Shown here: in pieces, positions 52,008 through 61,509 of the stretch
Position numbering within the stretch: position 1 is the first letter of the stretch
Layout: the number at the start of each line of letters is the position of its first letter
Origin: Burkholderia seminalis DSM 23518
GTDB taxonomy: Bacteria > Pseudomonadota > Gammaproteobacteria > Burkholderiales > Burkholderiaceae
Length of the DNA stretch: 64,000 nt
Direction: 5' to 3'
NCBI RefSeq assembly: GCF_902832885.1
Contig: NZ_CADFDK010000003.1
Span: 620,001-684,000, forward strand
Notes under the pieces: generated by a model
The model's database searches: none
The model's input: the letters and a program-made list of their open reading frames with translations, nothing else
Told to the model about the DNA's origin: nothing
Program-made: the position numbers and the translations under genes

Positions 52008-52771
52008 GCGCGGCCTCCCGTGATCATGTTGCCGAGATAGGCGCTGCGCACGCGCGCGTCGCCGCGAATCGCATCGGGCTTGCCTTCGACCAGGACGCGC
52101 CCCTGCTGCATCACCGTGATCGTGTCCGAGATGTCCATCACGATGCCCATGTTGTGTTCGATCAGCACGACCGTGTAGTCGTCGCGCAGGCCGCGGATCA
52201 GTGCCTTCATGTCGTCGAGATCGTCGATCCCCATGCCCGACGTCGGCTCGTCGAGGAAGATCGCACGCGGCCGCGCCGCCAGCGCCATGCCGACCTCGAG
52301 CCTGCGCTGCTGGCCATGCGACAGCACGCCGGACGCGGTGTCGGCGAACCGCTGCAGGCCGAGCCGCTCGAGCACCTCGTCGACGATGCCGTCGTGCGCG
52401 AGCGCACCGCGCGGCGGCGTCCACGGATTCAGCGCGCGACGCGAATCGACGCCCTGCGCGGCAACCCGCAGGTTCTCGCGCACGCTCAGGTTCGGAAACA
52501 GGCTCGTCACCTGGAACGAGCGTGCAATCCCGCGCCGCACGCGCTTGTGATCGGGTTCGCGCGACACGTCGTGACCGTCGAACAGGATCGAGCCCGACGT
52601 GATCGGCAGCGTGCCCGTCAGCGTATGGAACAGCGTCGTCTTGCCTGCCCCGTTCGGGCCGATCACCGAATGCACAGTGCGCGGCATGATCCGCAGGTCG
52701 ACCCCGCCCAGCGCGGTGAACTTGCCGTAGCGCTTGACGACGCCGCGCGCTTCGAGAATCGCTTCGCTCAT
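52004..52771 (-). CDS. livG: Branched-chain amino acid-type ABC transporter ATP-binding protein LivG
   Basis: A 255-residue ATPase of the LivG type. Walker A VIGPNGAGKTTLFHTLTG (about 36-53), the linker RRGIARSFQVTSLFPNLSVREN typical of LivG, signature LSHGQQRRLEVGMAL, and Walker B AIFLDEPTSGM are present. Overlaps livM by ATGA (52768-52771) and livF by four nucleotides. Confidence 0.9.
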   Translation of the reverse strand: MSEAILEARGVVKRYGKFTALGGVDLRIMPRTVHSVIGPNGAGKTTLFHTLTGTLPITSGSILFDGHDVSREPDHKRVRRGIARSFQVTSLFPNLSVRENLRVAAQGVDSRRALNPWTPPRGALAHDGIVDEVLERLGLQRFADTASGVLSHGQQRRLEVGMALAARPRAIFLDEPTSGMGIDDLDDMKALIRGLRDDYTVVLIEHNMGIVMDISDTITVMQQGRVLVEGKPDAIRGDARVRSAYLGNMITGGRA

Positions 52772-53811
52772 GGCTGCTCCTTGACCGTGGCCGCAGTGCG
52801 ATCGTTACGCCGCAGCGATGCGATGACGCGTTCGCCGAGCCCCCACAACCCGCGCTGCATGAACAGGCTGACCGCGATCAGCACGAGGCCGAGCAGCAGC
52901 AGCCAGCGCGGCCACAACGTCGACAGCCAGTCCGCGAACAACACGTAGAACGCCGCGCCGAGCACCGACGCGAACAGGTTGCCCGTGCCGCCGATCACCG
53001 TCATCACGAGGATCACCTCGCTCGTGTGGTAGTCGATGTTCGACAGCGGCGCGATGCCCGTCATCAATGCATGCAGCGCCCCCGCGAGGCCCGTGACCGC
53101 GCCCGAGATCACGAACGCCGCGAGCTTGAAGCGCTTCACGTCGTAGCCGGCCGCCGCCGCGCGCGCCTCGTTGTCGCGAATCGCGAGCAGCGTCCGGCCG
53201 AACACCGAGCGCGACACGCGCAGCAGCAGCCAGAACACCGCGACGAACAGCACCGCGACGAAACCGTAGTAGCGCCACGGCGAATCGAGCACGACGAGCG
53301 GATGCCCGAACGCGGACAGCGCGGGGCGCGGGATGTCGAGCAACCCGTTGTCGCCGCCCGTCACATCCGGCGTCGTATACGCGAGGAAGTAGAACAACTG
53401 TCCGAACGCGAGCGTCAGCATCACGAAATAGGTGCCGCGCTGCCGGATCGAGAACCAGCCGACCAGCGCGGCCGCGACGGCGCCGAGCACCGCGGCCGCG
53501 GCCAGCGCGGCCGTCACCGACTCGACGCCGCGCGTCAGCACCAGCCCCGCCGTGTAACTGCCGAGCCCGAAGAAGATGCCCTGCCCGAACGACAACAGTC
53601 CCGTATAGCCGAGCAGCAGGTTGCAGCCGAGCGCGGCAAGCGCGAACACCAGCACTTCGGTCGCGAGCGACCCCGAACTCAACACGAGCGGCAGCACGCA
53701 CGCGGCGATCACCGCCAGCCAGCCTTCCGGCCGCTGCAGCATGCCGCGCCACGGCTGCGGGCGTTGCGACGCCGCCGCGCCCGGCGGCAGCGGTTTCGAC
53801 GACTGGATCAT
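52768..53811 (-). CDS. livM: Branched-chain amino acid-type ABC transporter permease LivM
   Basis: A 347-residue inner-membrane permease with about nine to ten hydrophobic segments. LivM marks are GLLSFGQGIFFGLGSYTAG, RGTYFVMLTLAFGQLFYF and TLLAIRDNEARAAAAGYDV (the coupling helix contact), and GGTGNLFASVLGAAFYVL. The start overlaps the livH stop by four nucleotides. The first 30 residues are cytoplasmic and Pro/Gln rich. Confidence 0.9.
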   Translation of the reverse strand: MIQSSKPLPPGAAASQRPQPWRGMLQRPEGWLAVIAACVLPLVLSSGSLATEVLVFALAALGCNLLLGYTGLLSFGQGIFFGLGSYTAGLVLTRGVESVTAALAAAAVLGAVAAALVGWFSIRQRGTYFVMLTLAFGQLFYFLAYTTPDVTGGDNGLLDIPRPALSAFGHPLVVLDSPWRYYGFVAVLFVAVFWLLLRVSRSVFGRTLLAIRDNEARAAAAGYDVKRFKLAAFVISGAVTGLAGALHALMTGIAPLSNIDYHTSEVILVMTVIGGTGNLFASVLGAAFYVLFADWLSTLWPRWLLLLGLVLIAVSLFMQRGLWGLGERVIASLRRNDRTAATVKEQP

Positions 53812-54668
53812 GCGGCCCTCCCCAGCAAACCGTTCGGACGCAACAGCAGCACGGCCGCCATCGCGACATAAATCATCAACCGCGCGCCTTCCGGCCACAG
53901 CGTGCTCATCAGGCTCTGCACGATGCCGACCAGCAGCCCGCCGACCAGCGCGCCGAGAAAATTCCCCATCCCGCCGACGACGACCACGACGAACGCGACA
54001 CCGAGCGCCTCGATACCCATGAACGGATCGACGCCGCGGATCGGTGCGGCTAGCACGCCGGCCAGCGCGGCCGTCGCCGCACCGAGCGCGAACACGAGGC
54101 TGAACACGCGCGTCACGTTGATGCCGAGCAGCGACACCATCTCCGTCGACTCGCTGCCCGCGCGCACCGTGCTGCCGAGCCGCGTGCCTTCGAGCACCCA
54201 CCACAGCAACGCGGCGAGCACGGCCGTGAACCCGATCACGAACAGCCGGTACTTCGGGTAGACGAAGCCGCCCCAGATCACGACGCCGTTCAGCGCGTCG
54301 GGCGGCGGCACGTTGTCGCCGAGCGGCCCCCACGCGAGGATCGCGCACTCCTGCAGCACGAGCGCGAGCCCGACGGTCGCGAGGATGTGGAATTCGTGCT
54401 GCTGCGCGTACACATGGCGCAGCACGAGTTTTTCGACGCCCCACGCGAACGCGCCGACGACGAGCGGCACGATCGCGAGCGCGACCCAGAAATTCGCCGA
54501 CCATTGCAGCGCCTGGTAGCAGAGATACGCACCGAGCAGGTAGAACGCGCCGTGAGCGAAATTCACGAAGCGCAGCAGGCCGAACACGATCGACAGGCCG
54601 ACGGCGAGCAGGAAATACAGCATGCCCACGCCGATGCCGTTGACGATCTGCAGCAGATAGACGTTCAT
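53808..54668 (-). CDS. livH: Branched-chain amino acid-type ABC transporter permease LivH
   Basis: A 286-residue permease with about eight membrane segments. Hallmarks of LivH are VNGIGVGMLYFLLAVGLSIVFGLLRFVNFAHGAFYLLGAY at the N-terminus and RAGSESTEMVSLLGINV (the coupling helix) plus VVVVGGMGNFLGALVGG. Second gene in the operon after the binding-protein gene (70-bp gap), overlapping livM by four nucleotides. Confidence 0.9.
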   Translation of the reverse strand: MNVYLLQIVNGIGVGMLYFLLAVGLSIVFGLLRFVNFAHGAFYLLGAYLCYQALQWSANFWVALAIVPLVVGAFAWGVEKLVLRHVYAQQHEFHILATVGLALVLQECAILAWGPLGDNVPPPDALNGVVIWGGFVYPKYRLFVIGFTAVLAALLWWVLEGTRLGSTVRAGSESTEMVSLLGINVTRVFSLVFALGAATAALAGVLAAPIRGVDPFMGIEALGVAFVVVVVGGMGNFLGALVGGLLVGIVQSLMSTLWPEGARLMIYVAMAAVLLLRPNGLLGRAA

Positions 54669-54738
54669 GGCTTCCGTGTCGGAAAGGAAGGTAACGGACG
54701 CCCGCGGCACACGAGGCGCCGCGAACGCATGCACTGCG

Positions 54739-55947
54739 TCACGCGAGCTTGCAGCCCGTCTTGTCGACCGGCAGGAACGACTGGCCCGAGCTGACGATGT
54801 CGGCATAGTCGTCCGCGTTCTTCATCCGGCTCTTCGGCTTGCCTTTCAGCAGGTAGTAGTTCTTCAGGACCTGGTGATCGCCCTTGCGGATTTCCTCCGG
54901 CCCCGTGAGGCCGTCGTACTTCATCCCTTCCATCGCCGCAACAACCTTCTTCGGATCGGCGCTGCCGGCCTTCACCATCGCGTCGATCAGGATCTTCGTG
55001 CAGATGTACGAACCCGCGAGGCTGTAGTTCGGGTTCGCCTTGAACGCGTCATTCGCGCGCTTCACGAGATCGCGGTTCAGCGGCGCATCGATGCCGTGCC
55101 AGTACTGCGCGCCGAAATACACGCCGTCGCAGATGTCCGGACCGAGCGCCTCGAACTGCTCGAGGCCCGATGCCCACGCAAGCAGGATCGTGCAGTTGCG
55201 CTTCATCCCGAAGCTGACGGCCTGGCGCAGCGTGTCCGACGATTGCGAGCCGAAGTTCAGGATCAGCAGCACGTCGGGCTGCGCGGCCGCCGCATTCGTC
55301 AGATAACCGCTGAACTCCTTTTCGGCGAGCGAGTGGTAGCTGTTGCCGACGTGCTCGATGCCCTTCTCCTTGAAGATCGCCTTCGCGGCCGACAGCAGGC
55401 CGTCGCCGAACACGTATTGCGGCGTGATCGTGTACCAGCGCTTCGCCTTCGGCAGCATCTGGACCAGCGGGCGCACCGTCTGCTCGATCGCGCCGAAGGT
55501 CGGCACCGACCAGCGGAAGGTCGCCGCGTTGCAATCCTTGCCGGTGATCTCGTCCGCGCCGGCCGTCGTGATGAACACGCCGCCCGCCTTCTGGACTTCC
55601 TTGCCCATCGCCAGCGATTCGGACGACAGGATGCCGCCCGCGAAGAAACGCACGCCCTTCTGCTGCGCGATCTCCTGCACGCGCCGCACGGCGGTCGCGG
55701 GCTTGCCCTCGGTGTCGAGCGACGTATAGGCGAGCGGCGCGCCGAGCACCTTGCCGTATTGCTTGACGGCCAGTTGCATGCCGAGATCGGCGTACTTGCC
55801 GTTGGCCGCGAACGGGCCGGACATCGGCACCGGGCACGCAAGCTGGATGGGCGAGCCCTGCGCGAACGCGACACGGGACGACATGCTGCCGAGCGCGCCC
55901 GGCACGGCCGACAGCGCGGCCAGTTTCAACAGTTCTCGGCGATTCAA
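54739..55947 (-). CDS. Liv-type substrate-binding protein with Tat-like signal peptide
   Basis: A 402-residue periplasmic binding protein of the LivJ/AmiC type I fold. The start is the TTG at 55947, placed seven nucleotides after AGGAG; no ATG or GTG in that area gives a credible signal. The N-terminus MNRRELLKLAALSAVPGALG has the twin-arginine pattern RRxLLK, with cleavage expected after VAFAQ (about residue 30), so export by Tat is likely. The mature part IQLACPVPMSGPFAANGKYADLG is family-typical. First gene of the operon; its ligand, perhaps an amide or carbamoyl amino acid, should be the substrate of the downstream hydrolases. Confidence 0.85.
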   Translation of the reverse strand: MNRRELLKLAALSAVPGALGSMSSRVAFAQGSPIQLACPVPMSGPFAANGKYADLGMQLAVKQYGKVLGAPLAYTSLDTEGKPATAVRRVQEIAQQKGVRFFAGGILSSESLAMGKEVQKAGGVFITTAGADEITGKDCNAATFRWSVPTFGAIEQTVRPLVQMLPKAKRWYTITPQYVFGDGLLSAAKAIFKEKGIEHVGNSYHSLAEKEFSGYLTNAAAAQPDVLLILNFGSQSSDTLRQAVSFGMKRNCTILLAWASGLEQFEALGPDICDGVYFGAQYWHGIDAPLNRDLVKRANDAFKANPNYSLAGSYICTKILIDAMVKAGSADPKKVVAAMEGMKYDGLTGPEEIRKGDHQVLKNYYLLKGKPKSRMKNADDYADIVSSGQSFLPVDKTGCKLA

Positions 55948-56035
55948 GTTGACGCTCCTGATAAAGGGGGACACACGATGCGACCGACTGCCAAACCGTA
56001 CCCACGCCCTGCAGGATGCGCGTCGCCGGTTGATC

Positions 56036-56055
56036 CTATTTATCATGATAAATAG
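56036..56055. promoter_or_regulatory. Perfect 20-bp palindrome, GntR operator candidate
   Basis: CTATTTATCATGATAAATAG reads identically on both strands. It is 89 bp before the substrate-binding-protein start and 119 bp before the GntR gene start, in an AT-rich patch of the divergent promoter region. FadR-type GntR regulators bind such dyads, so this is very probably their operator. Confidence 0.75.
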
Positions 56056-56173
56056 AATGAACCTGATGCTAGAGTTGATCAAAATTGGTGTCAATCAGGC
56101 AAAATTCCGTACCCGCGCCGGGACCGATCGTCGACGATGACCCGGCGCGCAGTCAGACAAAGGAGTCGTGAAG

Positions 56174-57028
56174 ATGGTCATGGACCGAGCCAGGGCGGGC
56201 CTCGCGGTCGAAATCAAGCAGCCGAAGCGGGCCGATCTCGTCGCCGAGGAGATCAAGCGGCTGATCACCGAGAAGGACCTGAAGCCCGGTGACCGCCTGC
56301 CGCGCGAGGCCGAGCTGCAGCAGCTCTATGCGGTGAGCAAGAGCACGATCCGCGAGGCGCTGAAGTCGCTCGAGGTGCAGGGGCTCATCAAGGTCACGAC
56401 GGGGCCGTCGGGCGGCGGGATGGTCGTCGAGGTGCCGCTCGACCGCACGCTGCAGCTCCTGCAGAACTACCTGTTCTTCAAGGACGTGTCGATCGACGAC
56501 ATCTATACGGTGCGCAAGCTGCTCGAACCCGAGCTGGCCGCCGGCGCCGTACCGCACCTGACGGAGCGCGACTTCGCGGCGCTGGAAGCGAACATCGCGT
56601 GCTGCGACGGCGGCTCGGGCGTGCACGATCGCGGCCACATGCTGCGCCAGCGGCAGGAGGACACGACGTTCCACGACATCCTTGCGGCCGCGAATCCGAA
56701 TCCGTTCCTGCGCTTCAGCTGCGAACTGATCAACGAGATGATCCGGCAGTTGATCGAGTTCCGGAACGATACGCCGCTCGTCGAGCACAAGCGCTTCGGC
56801 GAGGCGAACGTGTCGATTCACAAGGCGATCCTGCAGGCCGCGCGCGAGCGCGACGTCGAGCGCGTCCGCGCGCTGATGGTCGAGCACATGACCGAGGCGC
56901 CCAAGCATGTGAAGCGGATGAAGGGCAAGCTGCGCGGGCGGTTGATCCTCGATTCCGAGATTCGCCGGCGCGCCGCCGCTCCCGTTGCGGGCGCCGATGC
57001 GGCCGTGGCCGATCCCGAAGACCGCTGA
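56174..57028 (+). CDS. GntR/FadR-family regulator
   Basis: A 284-residue FadR-subfamily regulator. The winged HTH spans about residues 18-85 (RADLVAEEIKRLITEKDLKPGDRLP; ELQQLYAVSKSTIREALKSLEVQGLI), and the C-terminal all-helical FCD domain holds the conserved Asp/His metal set (DTTFHDILAAA; FGEANVSIHKAILQAA). The ATG at 56174 is eight nucleotides from AGGAG; a GTG at 56168 is too near it. Divergent from the liv/amidohydrolase operon across a perfect palindrome, so it almost surely represses that operon. Confidence 0.9.
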   Translation: MVMDRARAGLAVEIKQPKRADLVAEEIKRLITEKDLKPGDRLPREAELQQLYAVSKSTIREALKSLEVQGLIKVTTGPSGGGMVVEVPLDRTLQLLQNYLFFKDVSIDDIYTVRKLLEPELAAGAVPHLTERDFAALEANIACCDGGSGVHDRGHMLRQRQEDTTFHDILAAANPNPFLRFSCELINEMIRQLIEFRNDTPLVEHKRFGEANVSIHKAILQAARERDVERVRALMVEHMTEAPKHVKRMKGKLRGRLILDSEIRRRAAAPVAGADAAVADPEDR

Positions 57029-57199
57029 GCGGCGGCACACGCGGCGTGGAATCAAGGCCGACCGCTTCGTGGCGGCCCGGGGACTGCTGCCGCACCCGCG
57101 GCGGGCGGCCACGTGCCGTTCCGATCGAACGCCACGCGAGGCGCCGCCATCGGCAGGAACCGGTTCGCCGCCCCGGTCCCCAGGGCGATCAGGGCATCA

Positions 57200-58636
57200 T
57201 CACGCGCTGCCGTCCGTGTACCCCGTCGTCCCCTTCGTTTCCAGATACTCGACGAGGCCGAACTCCGCATACTCGCGCCCGTTGCCCGAACGCTTGTAAC
57301 CGCCGAACGGCGCGGCCGGGTTCCACGCCGGATAGTTGATGTGAACGTTGCCGACCCGCAACCTCGCCGCGACGCGACGTGCGCGATCGAGATCCTTCGA
57401 CTGCACGTAGGCCGCGAGCCCGTACACCGAATCGTTCGCAAGCGCGATCGCTTCTTCCTCGGTCCGGTAGGTCATGATCGACAGCACCGGCCCGAAGATT
57501 TCCTCGGTCGCGATCGTCATGTCCGGCGTGACGTTCGAGAATACCGTCGGCCGCACGTAGAAGCCGTCGCCTAACCCTTCCGGCCGGCCGGGACCACCGG
57601 CGACGAGCGTCGCGCCTTCGTCGATCCCGAGCCGGATGAAGTGCTGGATGCGGTCGAACTGCGTGCGGCTGACGACCGGCCCGATGCCTGTTTCCGTCGA
57701 ACGCGGATCGCCGACGACGGTACGCTCCGCTTCGCGCCGCGCCGCCTGCTCGGCCAGCGCCAGATGATCCGCATGCACGAGCATGCGCGTCGGCGCATTG
57801 CACGACTGGCCGCTGTTGCTGAAGCAGCTGCGCGCGCCGCGCGTGACGGCATCCTCGATGTCGGCATCCGGCAGGATCAGGTTCGGGCTCTTGCTGCCGA
57901 GCTCCTGGTGCACGCGCTTCACGGTATCGGCGGCCGCCTTCGCGACCTCGACACCCGCGCGCGTCGAGCCCGTGAACGACACCATGTCGACATCCGGGTG
58001 TCGCGACAACGCATCGCCCACTTCATGCCCGTAGCCGTGCACGAGGTTGAACACGCCGGGCGGCACGCCTGCCTCGTGCAGGATTTCCGCGAACAGGATC
58101 GCGCTGAACGGCGCGACCTCGCTCGGCTTGAGCACCATCGTGCAGCCGGCGGCGAGCGCCGGTGCGACCTTGCACACGATCTGGTTGATCGGCCAGTTCC
58201 ACGGCGTGATCAGCGCGCACACGCCGATCGGCTCGTGCGACACCAGCAGCGAACCGGTCTGCGTGCTGAAGCGGAACGACTGCAGCGCGCGGATCGTCTG
58301 TTCCAGGTGCGCGGTGCCGACCGCGGCCTGCGCCGCGCGCGCAAACGCGATCGGCGCGCCCATTTCCCGGCTGATCGTCCGTGCGACCTCTTCGTAGCGG
58401 CGCTGGTAGATCTCGAGCACGCGCCGCAACAGCGCGACACGCTCGTCCACCGGCCAGCGCGAATACGTGTCGAAGGCCCGTTTCGCCGCGCCGACCGCGC
58501 GATCGACGTCGGCCGCGGCGCCGATCCTGAGCTGCGCATAGGGCCGCGCGGTGGCCGGATCGATCACGTCGATCGACCGGGCGTCGGCCGGATCGAGCCA
58601 CTGGCCGTCGATATAGGACTGTTGTGACGTTCGCAT
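57200..58636 (-). CDS. NAD(P)-dependent aldehyde dehydrogenase
   Basis: A 478-residue aldehyde dehydrogenase. The NAD site TPWNWPI (about residues 144-150, catalytic Asn147), FTGSTRAG (about 221-228), the general base E245 in HQELGSK and the nucleophile C279 in NSGQSCN are all present. Last gene of the permease-aminotransferase-dehydrogenase operon, 33 bp after the aminotransferase gene. It oxidises the semialdehyde formed by the aminotransferase to an acid, as in GABA, putrescine, cadaverine or beta-alanine use. Confidence 0.9.
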   Translation of the reverse strand: MRTSQQSYIDGQWLDPADARSIDVIDPATARPYAQLRIGAAADVDRAVGAAKRAFDTYSRWPVDERVALLRRVLEIYQRRYEEVARTISREMGAPIAFARAAQAAVGTAHLEQTIRALQSFRFSTQTGSLLVSHEPIGVCALITPWNWPINQIVCKVAPALAAGCTMVLKPSEVAPFSAILFAEILHEAGVPPGVFNLVHGYGHEVGDALSRHPDVDMVSFTGSTRAGVEVAKAAADTVKRVHQELGSKSPNLILPDADIEDAVTRGARSCFSNSGQSCNAPTRMLVHADHLALAEQAARREAERTVVGDPRSTETGIGPVVSRTQFDRIQHFIRLGIDEGATLVAGGPGRPEGLGDGFYVRPTVFSNVTPDMTIATEEIFGPVLSIMTYRTEEEAIALANDSVYGLAAYVQSKDLDRARRVAARLRVGNVHINYPAWNPAAPFGGYKRSGNGREYAEFGLVEYLETKGTTGYTDGSA

Positions 58637-58669
58637 CGGTTGCTCCTTCTGAAATGAACGACGCCGCGC

Positions 58670-60067
58670 TCAGCGCGTCGCCCGGGCATAGGTGTCGGCG
58701 AGGATGTCGCGGATCTGCGCGACGAACCACACGATCTCGTCGCGCGACATCACGAGCGGCGGCGAGAACTGCACGATCGGCGTGCCTTCGTGATCGACGC
58801 CCGCACGGCACAGCAGCCCCGCGTCGAAGATCGCGGGCGCGAGCATCGTCGACACGAACGCCTGCGCGCTGATACCGGCCGCCCGGCGGCGCGCGGCCTT
58901 GTCCGTCACGAGTTCGAGCGAGTAGTGGTAGCCGTCGCCGCGCACGTCGCCGACGCACGGCAGTTCGAGCAGCCCGTCGAGCGTCTGGCGGAATACGGCT
59001 TCGTTGTCGCGGACGTTCTCGAGCACCCCTTCACGCGCCATGATCGCGAGGTTCGCGAGCGCGGCCGTGCAGGCGACCGGATGGCCGCCGTACGTCGCGC
59101 CGTGCAGGAACATCTGCTGCGGCCCGTCGAGCACCGTGTCGACCACGGCGTCGCTCGCGATCACGCCGCCGAGCGGCACGTAGCCCGACGCGATGCCTTT
59201 CGCGAACGTGATGATGTCCGGCTTCAGCCCGTAGCGCGCCGACCCGAAGTATTCGCCGAGCCGGCCGAACCCGCAGATCACCTCGTCCGCGACGAGCAGC
59301 ACGCCGTGCCGGTCGCAGATGTCGCGCAGCCCGGCCGCATAGCCGGCCGGCGGCGTCAGGCTGCCGCCCGCGTTCTGCAGCGGCTCGACGACGAGCGCGG
59401 CGACGGTATCCGGCCCCTCCTGCACGATCAGCGATTCGATCTCGTCGAGCAGATGGCGTGTGAACTGCGCTTCCGTCTCGCCCGCCGGGCGGCCGTAGCG
59501 CTTCGTGTTGCTCACGTGCCGCACGCCCGACATCAACGGTTCGAAGTGCTTGCGGAAATTCGTCATCCCGTTCAGCGCGAGCGCGCCGAACGACGTGCCG
59601 TGATACGCGACGCGCCGCGCGATGAACTTGCGCCGCTGCGGTTCGCCGCGCGACTGGTGATACTGGCGCACCAGCTTGATCGCCGATTCGTTCGACTCCG
59701 AGCCGCTCGACGTGAAGAACACGCGGTTCAGGCCTTCGGGCGCGAGCGCCGCGAGCTGGTGCGCGAGCCGGATCGCCGGTTCGTGGCCATAACCCCAGTT
59801 GGTCGCGAACGGCAGCCGGACCATCTGCTCGCGGATCGCATCGCCGATCTCCGCACCGTGGCTGTAGCCGACCTGCACGCAGTACAGCCCGGCCAGCCCG
59901 TCGAAATAACGCTTGCCGTAGCGATCGACGAGCCAGCAGCCTTCGCCGCGGTCGAACACGGTGAGCGCGTTCTCGCGGTACGCATCGGCATGCGTGAAAT
60001 GCATCAGCAGGTGGCGCTTGCCGAGCACCTGCAGGTCCGCACCGGGATTGACGTCAACAGCGTTCAT
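58670..60067 (-). CDS. Class III (omega-) aminotransferase
   Basis: A 465-residue PLP-dependent class III aminotransferase. FFTSSGSESNESAIKLVR (about 117-134), the PLP-contact D261 in LLVADEVICGFGRLG and the Schiff-base K290 in ITFAKGIASGYVPLG are clear. It moves the amino group from a terminal amine to pyruvate or 2-oxoglutarate. The NWGYGHEP stretch resembles putrescine/taurine/beta-alanine-pyruvate aminotransferases. Sits 50 bp after the permease gene and 33 bp before the aldehyde dehydrogenase gene. Confidence 0.9.
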   Translation of the reverse strand: MNAVDVNPGADLQVLGKRHLLMHFTHADAYRENALTVFDRGEGCWLVDRYGKRYFDGLAGLYCVQVGYSHGAEIGDAIREQMVRLPFATNWGYGHEPAIRLAHQLAALAPEGLNRVFFTSSGSESNESAIKLVRQYHQSRGEPQRRKFIARRVAYHGTSFGALALNGMTNFRKHFEPLMSGVRHVSNTKRYGRPAGETEAQFTRHLLDEIESLIVQEGPDTVAALVVEPLQNAGGSLTPPAGYAAGLRDICDRHGVLLVADEVICGFGRLGEYFGSARYGLKPDIITFAKGIASGYVPLGGVIASDAVVDTVLDGPQQMFLHGATYGGHPVACTAALANLAIMAREGVLENVRDNEAVFRQTLDGLLELPCVGDVRGDGYHYSLELVTDKAARRRAAGISAQAFVSTMLAPAIFDAGLLCRAGVDHEGTPIVQFSPPLVMSRDEIVWFVAQIRDILADTYARATR

Positions 60068-60117
60068 GGGTCACTCCTCCTTCAGGGTTTCAGAACCGGC
60101 GACATGCCGCCGGTCAT

Positions 60118-61509
60118 TCAATGCATCGACAGCGTCGGCGCCGGGCGCGTGAAGCCGCGCGTGAGCCACACGAGCTGGCAGAGGCCGAGCACGAGCCAGC
60201 CGAAGCCGACGTAGAACGTCTGGCGCGACAGTCCCGACCAGAGCCATACATTCATCGCGAAGCCGATCGCCGGCATCGCGCCGAACGTGATCCAGCCCGC
60301 GACATGACGGTGCCCGCGCTGGCCCAGGTAGCTGCGCATCACGCACAGGTTCACGACCGCGAACGCGACGAGCGCACCGAAACTGATCATCGTCGACGCG
60401 AGGTCGAGCGTGACGAACAGCGCGGACAGCGACACGACGCCGACCGCGAGCGTCGCGCGCACCGGCGTATGCAGCCGCGCATGCAGGTGGCCGAACACGC
60501 ATTCGGGCAGCACGCGATCGCGGCCCATCGCGAACAGCACGCGCGTCACGCTCGCCTGCCCGGCCATCGCGCTCGCGAAGCAGCCCGCCACGTACACCGC
60601 GACGAAGAACGCCGACAGCGTGCCGCCGCCAATGCGCCGCATCAATTCGAAGCTGGCCGAATCGAGATCCTTGAACGCGTGCCAGTCGGGAAACACCACT
60701 TGCCCGGCATACGCGATCAGCATGAACAGCAGGCCGCTCGCCAGCGTGCAGAGCAGGATCGCGCGCGGCACCGTGCGCCGCGGCTCGCGCGTCTCTTCCG
60801 ACAGCGTGGTGACCGCATCGAAACCGAGAAACGACAGGCACAGGATCGCGGCGCCCGCGAAGATCGCGCGCGCGTCGCCCGACGACGGCAACGCGACGGT
60901 CATCGACAGCCCTTCGCCGGCCGCGACGCGCGCCGATGCGACGACGAAGATCGCGATGAACACGAACTGGCTCGCGATCAGGATCAGGTTCACGCGGTTG
61001 ACGAGCCGGATCCCGACGATATTCAGCCCGGTGACCAGCGCGATGCTGCCGACGATCCATACGCTGGCCGGCACGCCGGGGAAAATCTGCTTCATGTAGA
61101 TGCCGATCGCGAGGTAGCTGATCATCGGGATGAACAGGTAGTCCATCAGCAACGCCCAGCCGACCATGAAGCCGGCCGAGGTGCCGAAGTTGCGGCTCGC
61201 GAACGTGTACGCGGAACCGGCGCTCGGCATCAGCCGCGCCATGTGGCCGTAGCTGCGCGCGGTGAACAGCATCGCGACCAGCGTGACCGCATAGGCGGCC
61301 GTCAGATGCCCGTTCGTCTCGCTCGTGACGAGGCCGTAGGTCGTGAACACCGTCATCGGCAGCATGTACGCGAGGCCGAAGATCACCAGCGTCGAGAGGC
61401 CGAGCAGACGCGGCGTGCGGCGCTCGTCCGGGTCGCCTCGATGCGCGCTCGCGCCGACGTCGTGCGTCGCGGCGGCCGATACGGTTCGGCCTGGCCTGTC
61501 GTTGTCCAT
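60118..61509 (-). CDS. APC-family amino acid/polyamine permease
   Basis: A 463-residue integral membrane transporter with about twelve membrane segments, of the amino acid-polyamine-organocation family. LGLSTLVIFGLAYMLPMTVFTTYG is the first helix and the substrate loop, and SFLGFDAVTTLSEETREPRRTVPRA is the family TM6-TM7 signature. It likely imports a polyamine, GABA or related amine for the aminotransferase. ATG at 61509 has GAGGA upstream and precedes a 35-residue cytoplasmic stretch; an earlier ATG at 61539 lacks a good ribosome site. First gene of the operon, divergent from the AraC gene at 61765. Confidence 0.87.
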   Translation of the reverse strand: MDNDRPGRTVSAAATHDVGASAHRGDPDERRTPRLLGLSTLVIFGLAYMLPMTVFTTYGLVTSETNGHLTAAYAVTLVAMLFTARSYGHMARLMPSAGSAYTFASRNFGTSAGFMVGWALLMDYLFIPMISYLAIGIYMKQIFPGVPASVWIVGSIALVTGLNIVGIRLVNRVNLILIASQFVFIAIFVVASARVAAGEGLSMTVALPSSGDARAIFAGAAILCLSFLGFDAVTTLSEETREPRRTVPRAILLCTLASGLLFMLIAYAGQVVFPDWHAFKDLDSASFELMRRIGGGTLSAFFVAVYVAGCFASAMAGQASVTRVLFAMGRDRVLPECVFGHLHARLHTPVRATLAVGVVSLSALFVTLDLASTMISFGALVAFAVVNLCVMRSYLGQRGHRHVAGWITFGAMPAIGFAMNVWLWSGLSRQTFYVGFGWLVLGLCQLVWLTRGFTRPAPTLSMH

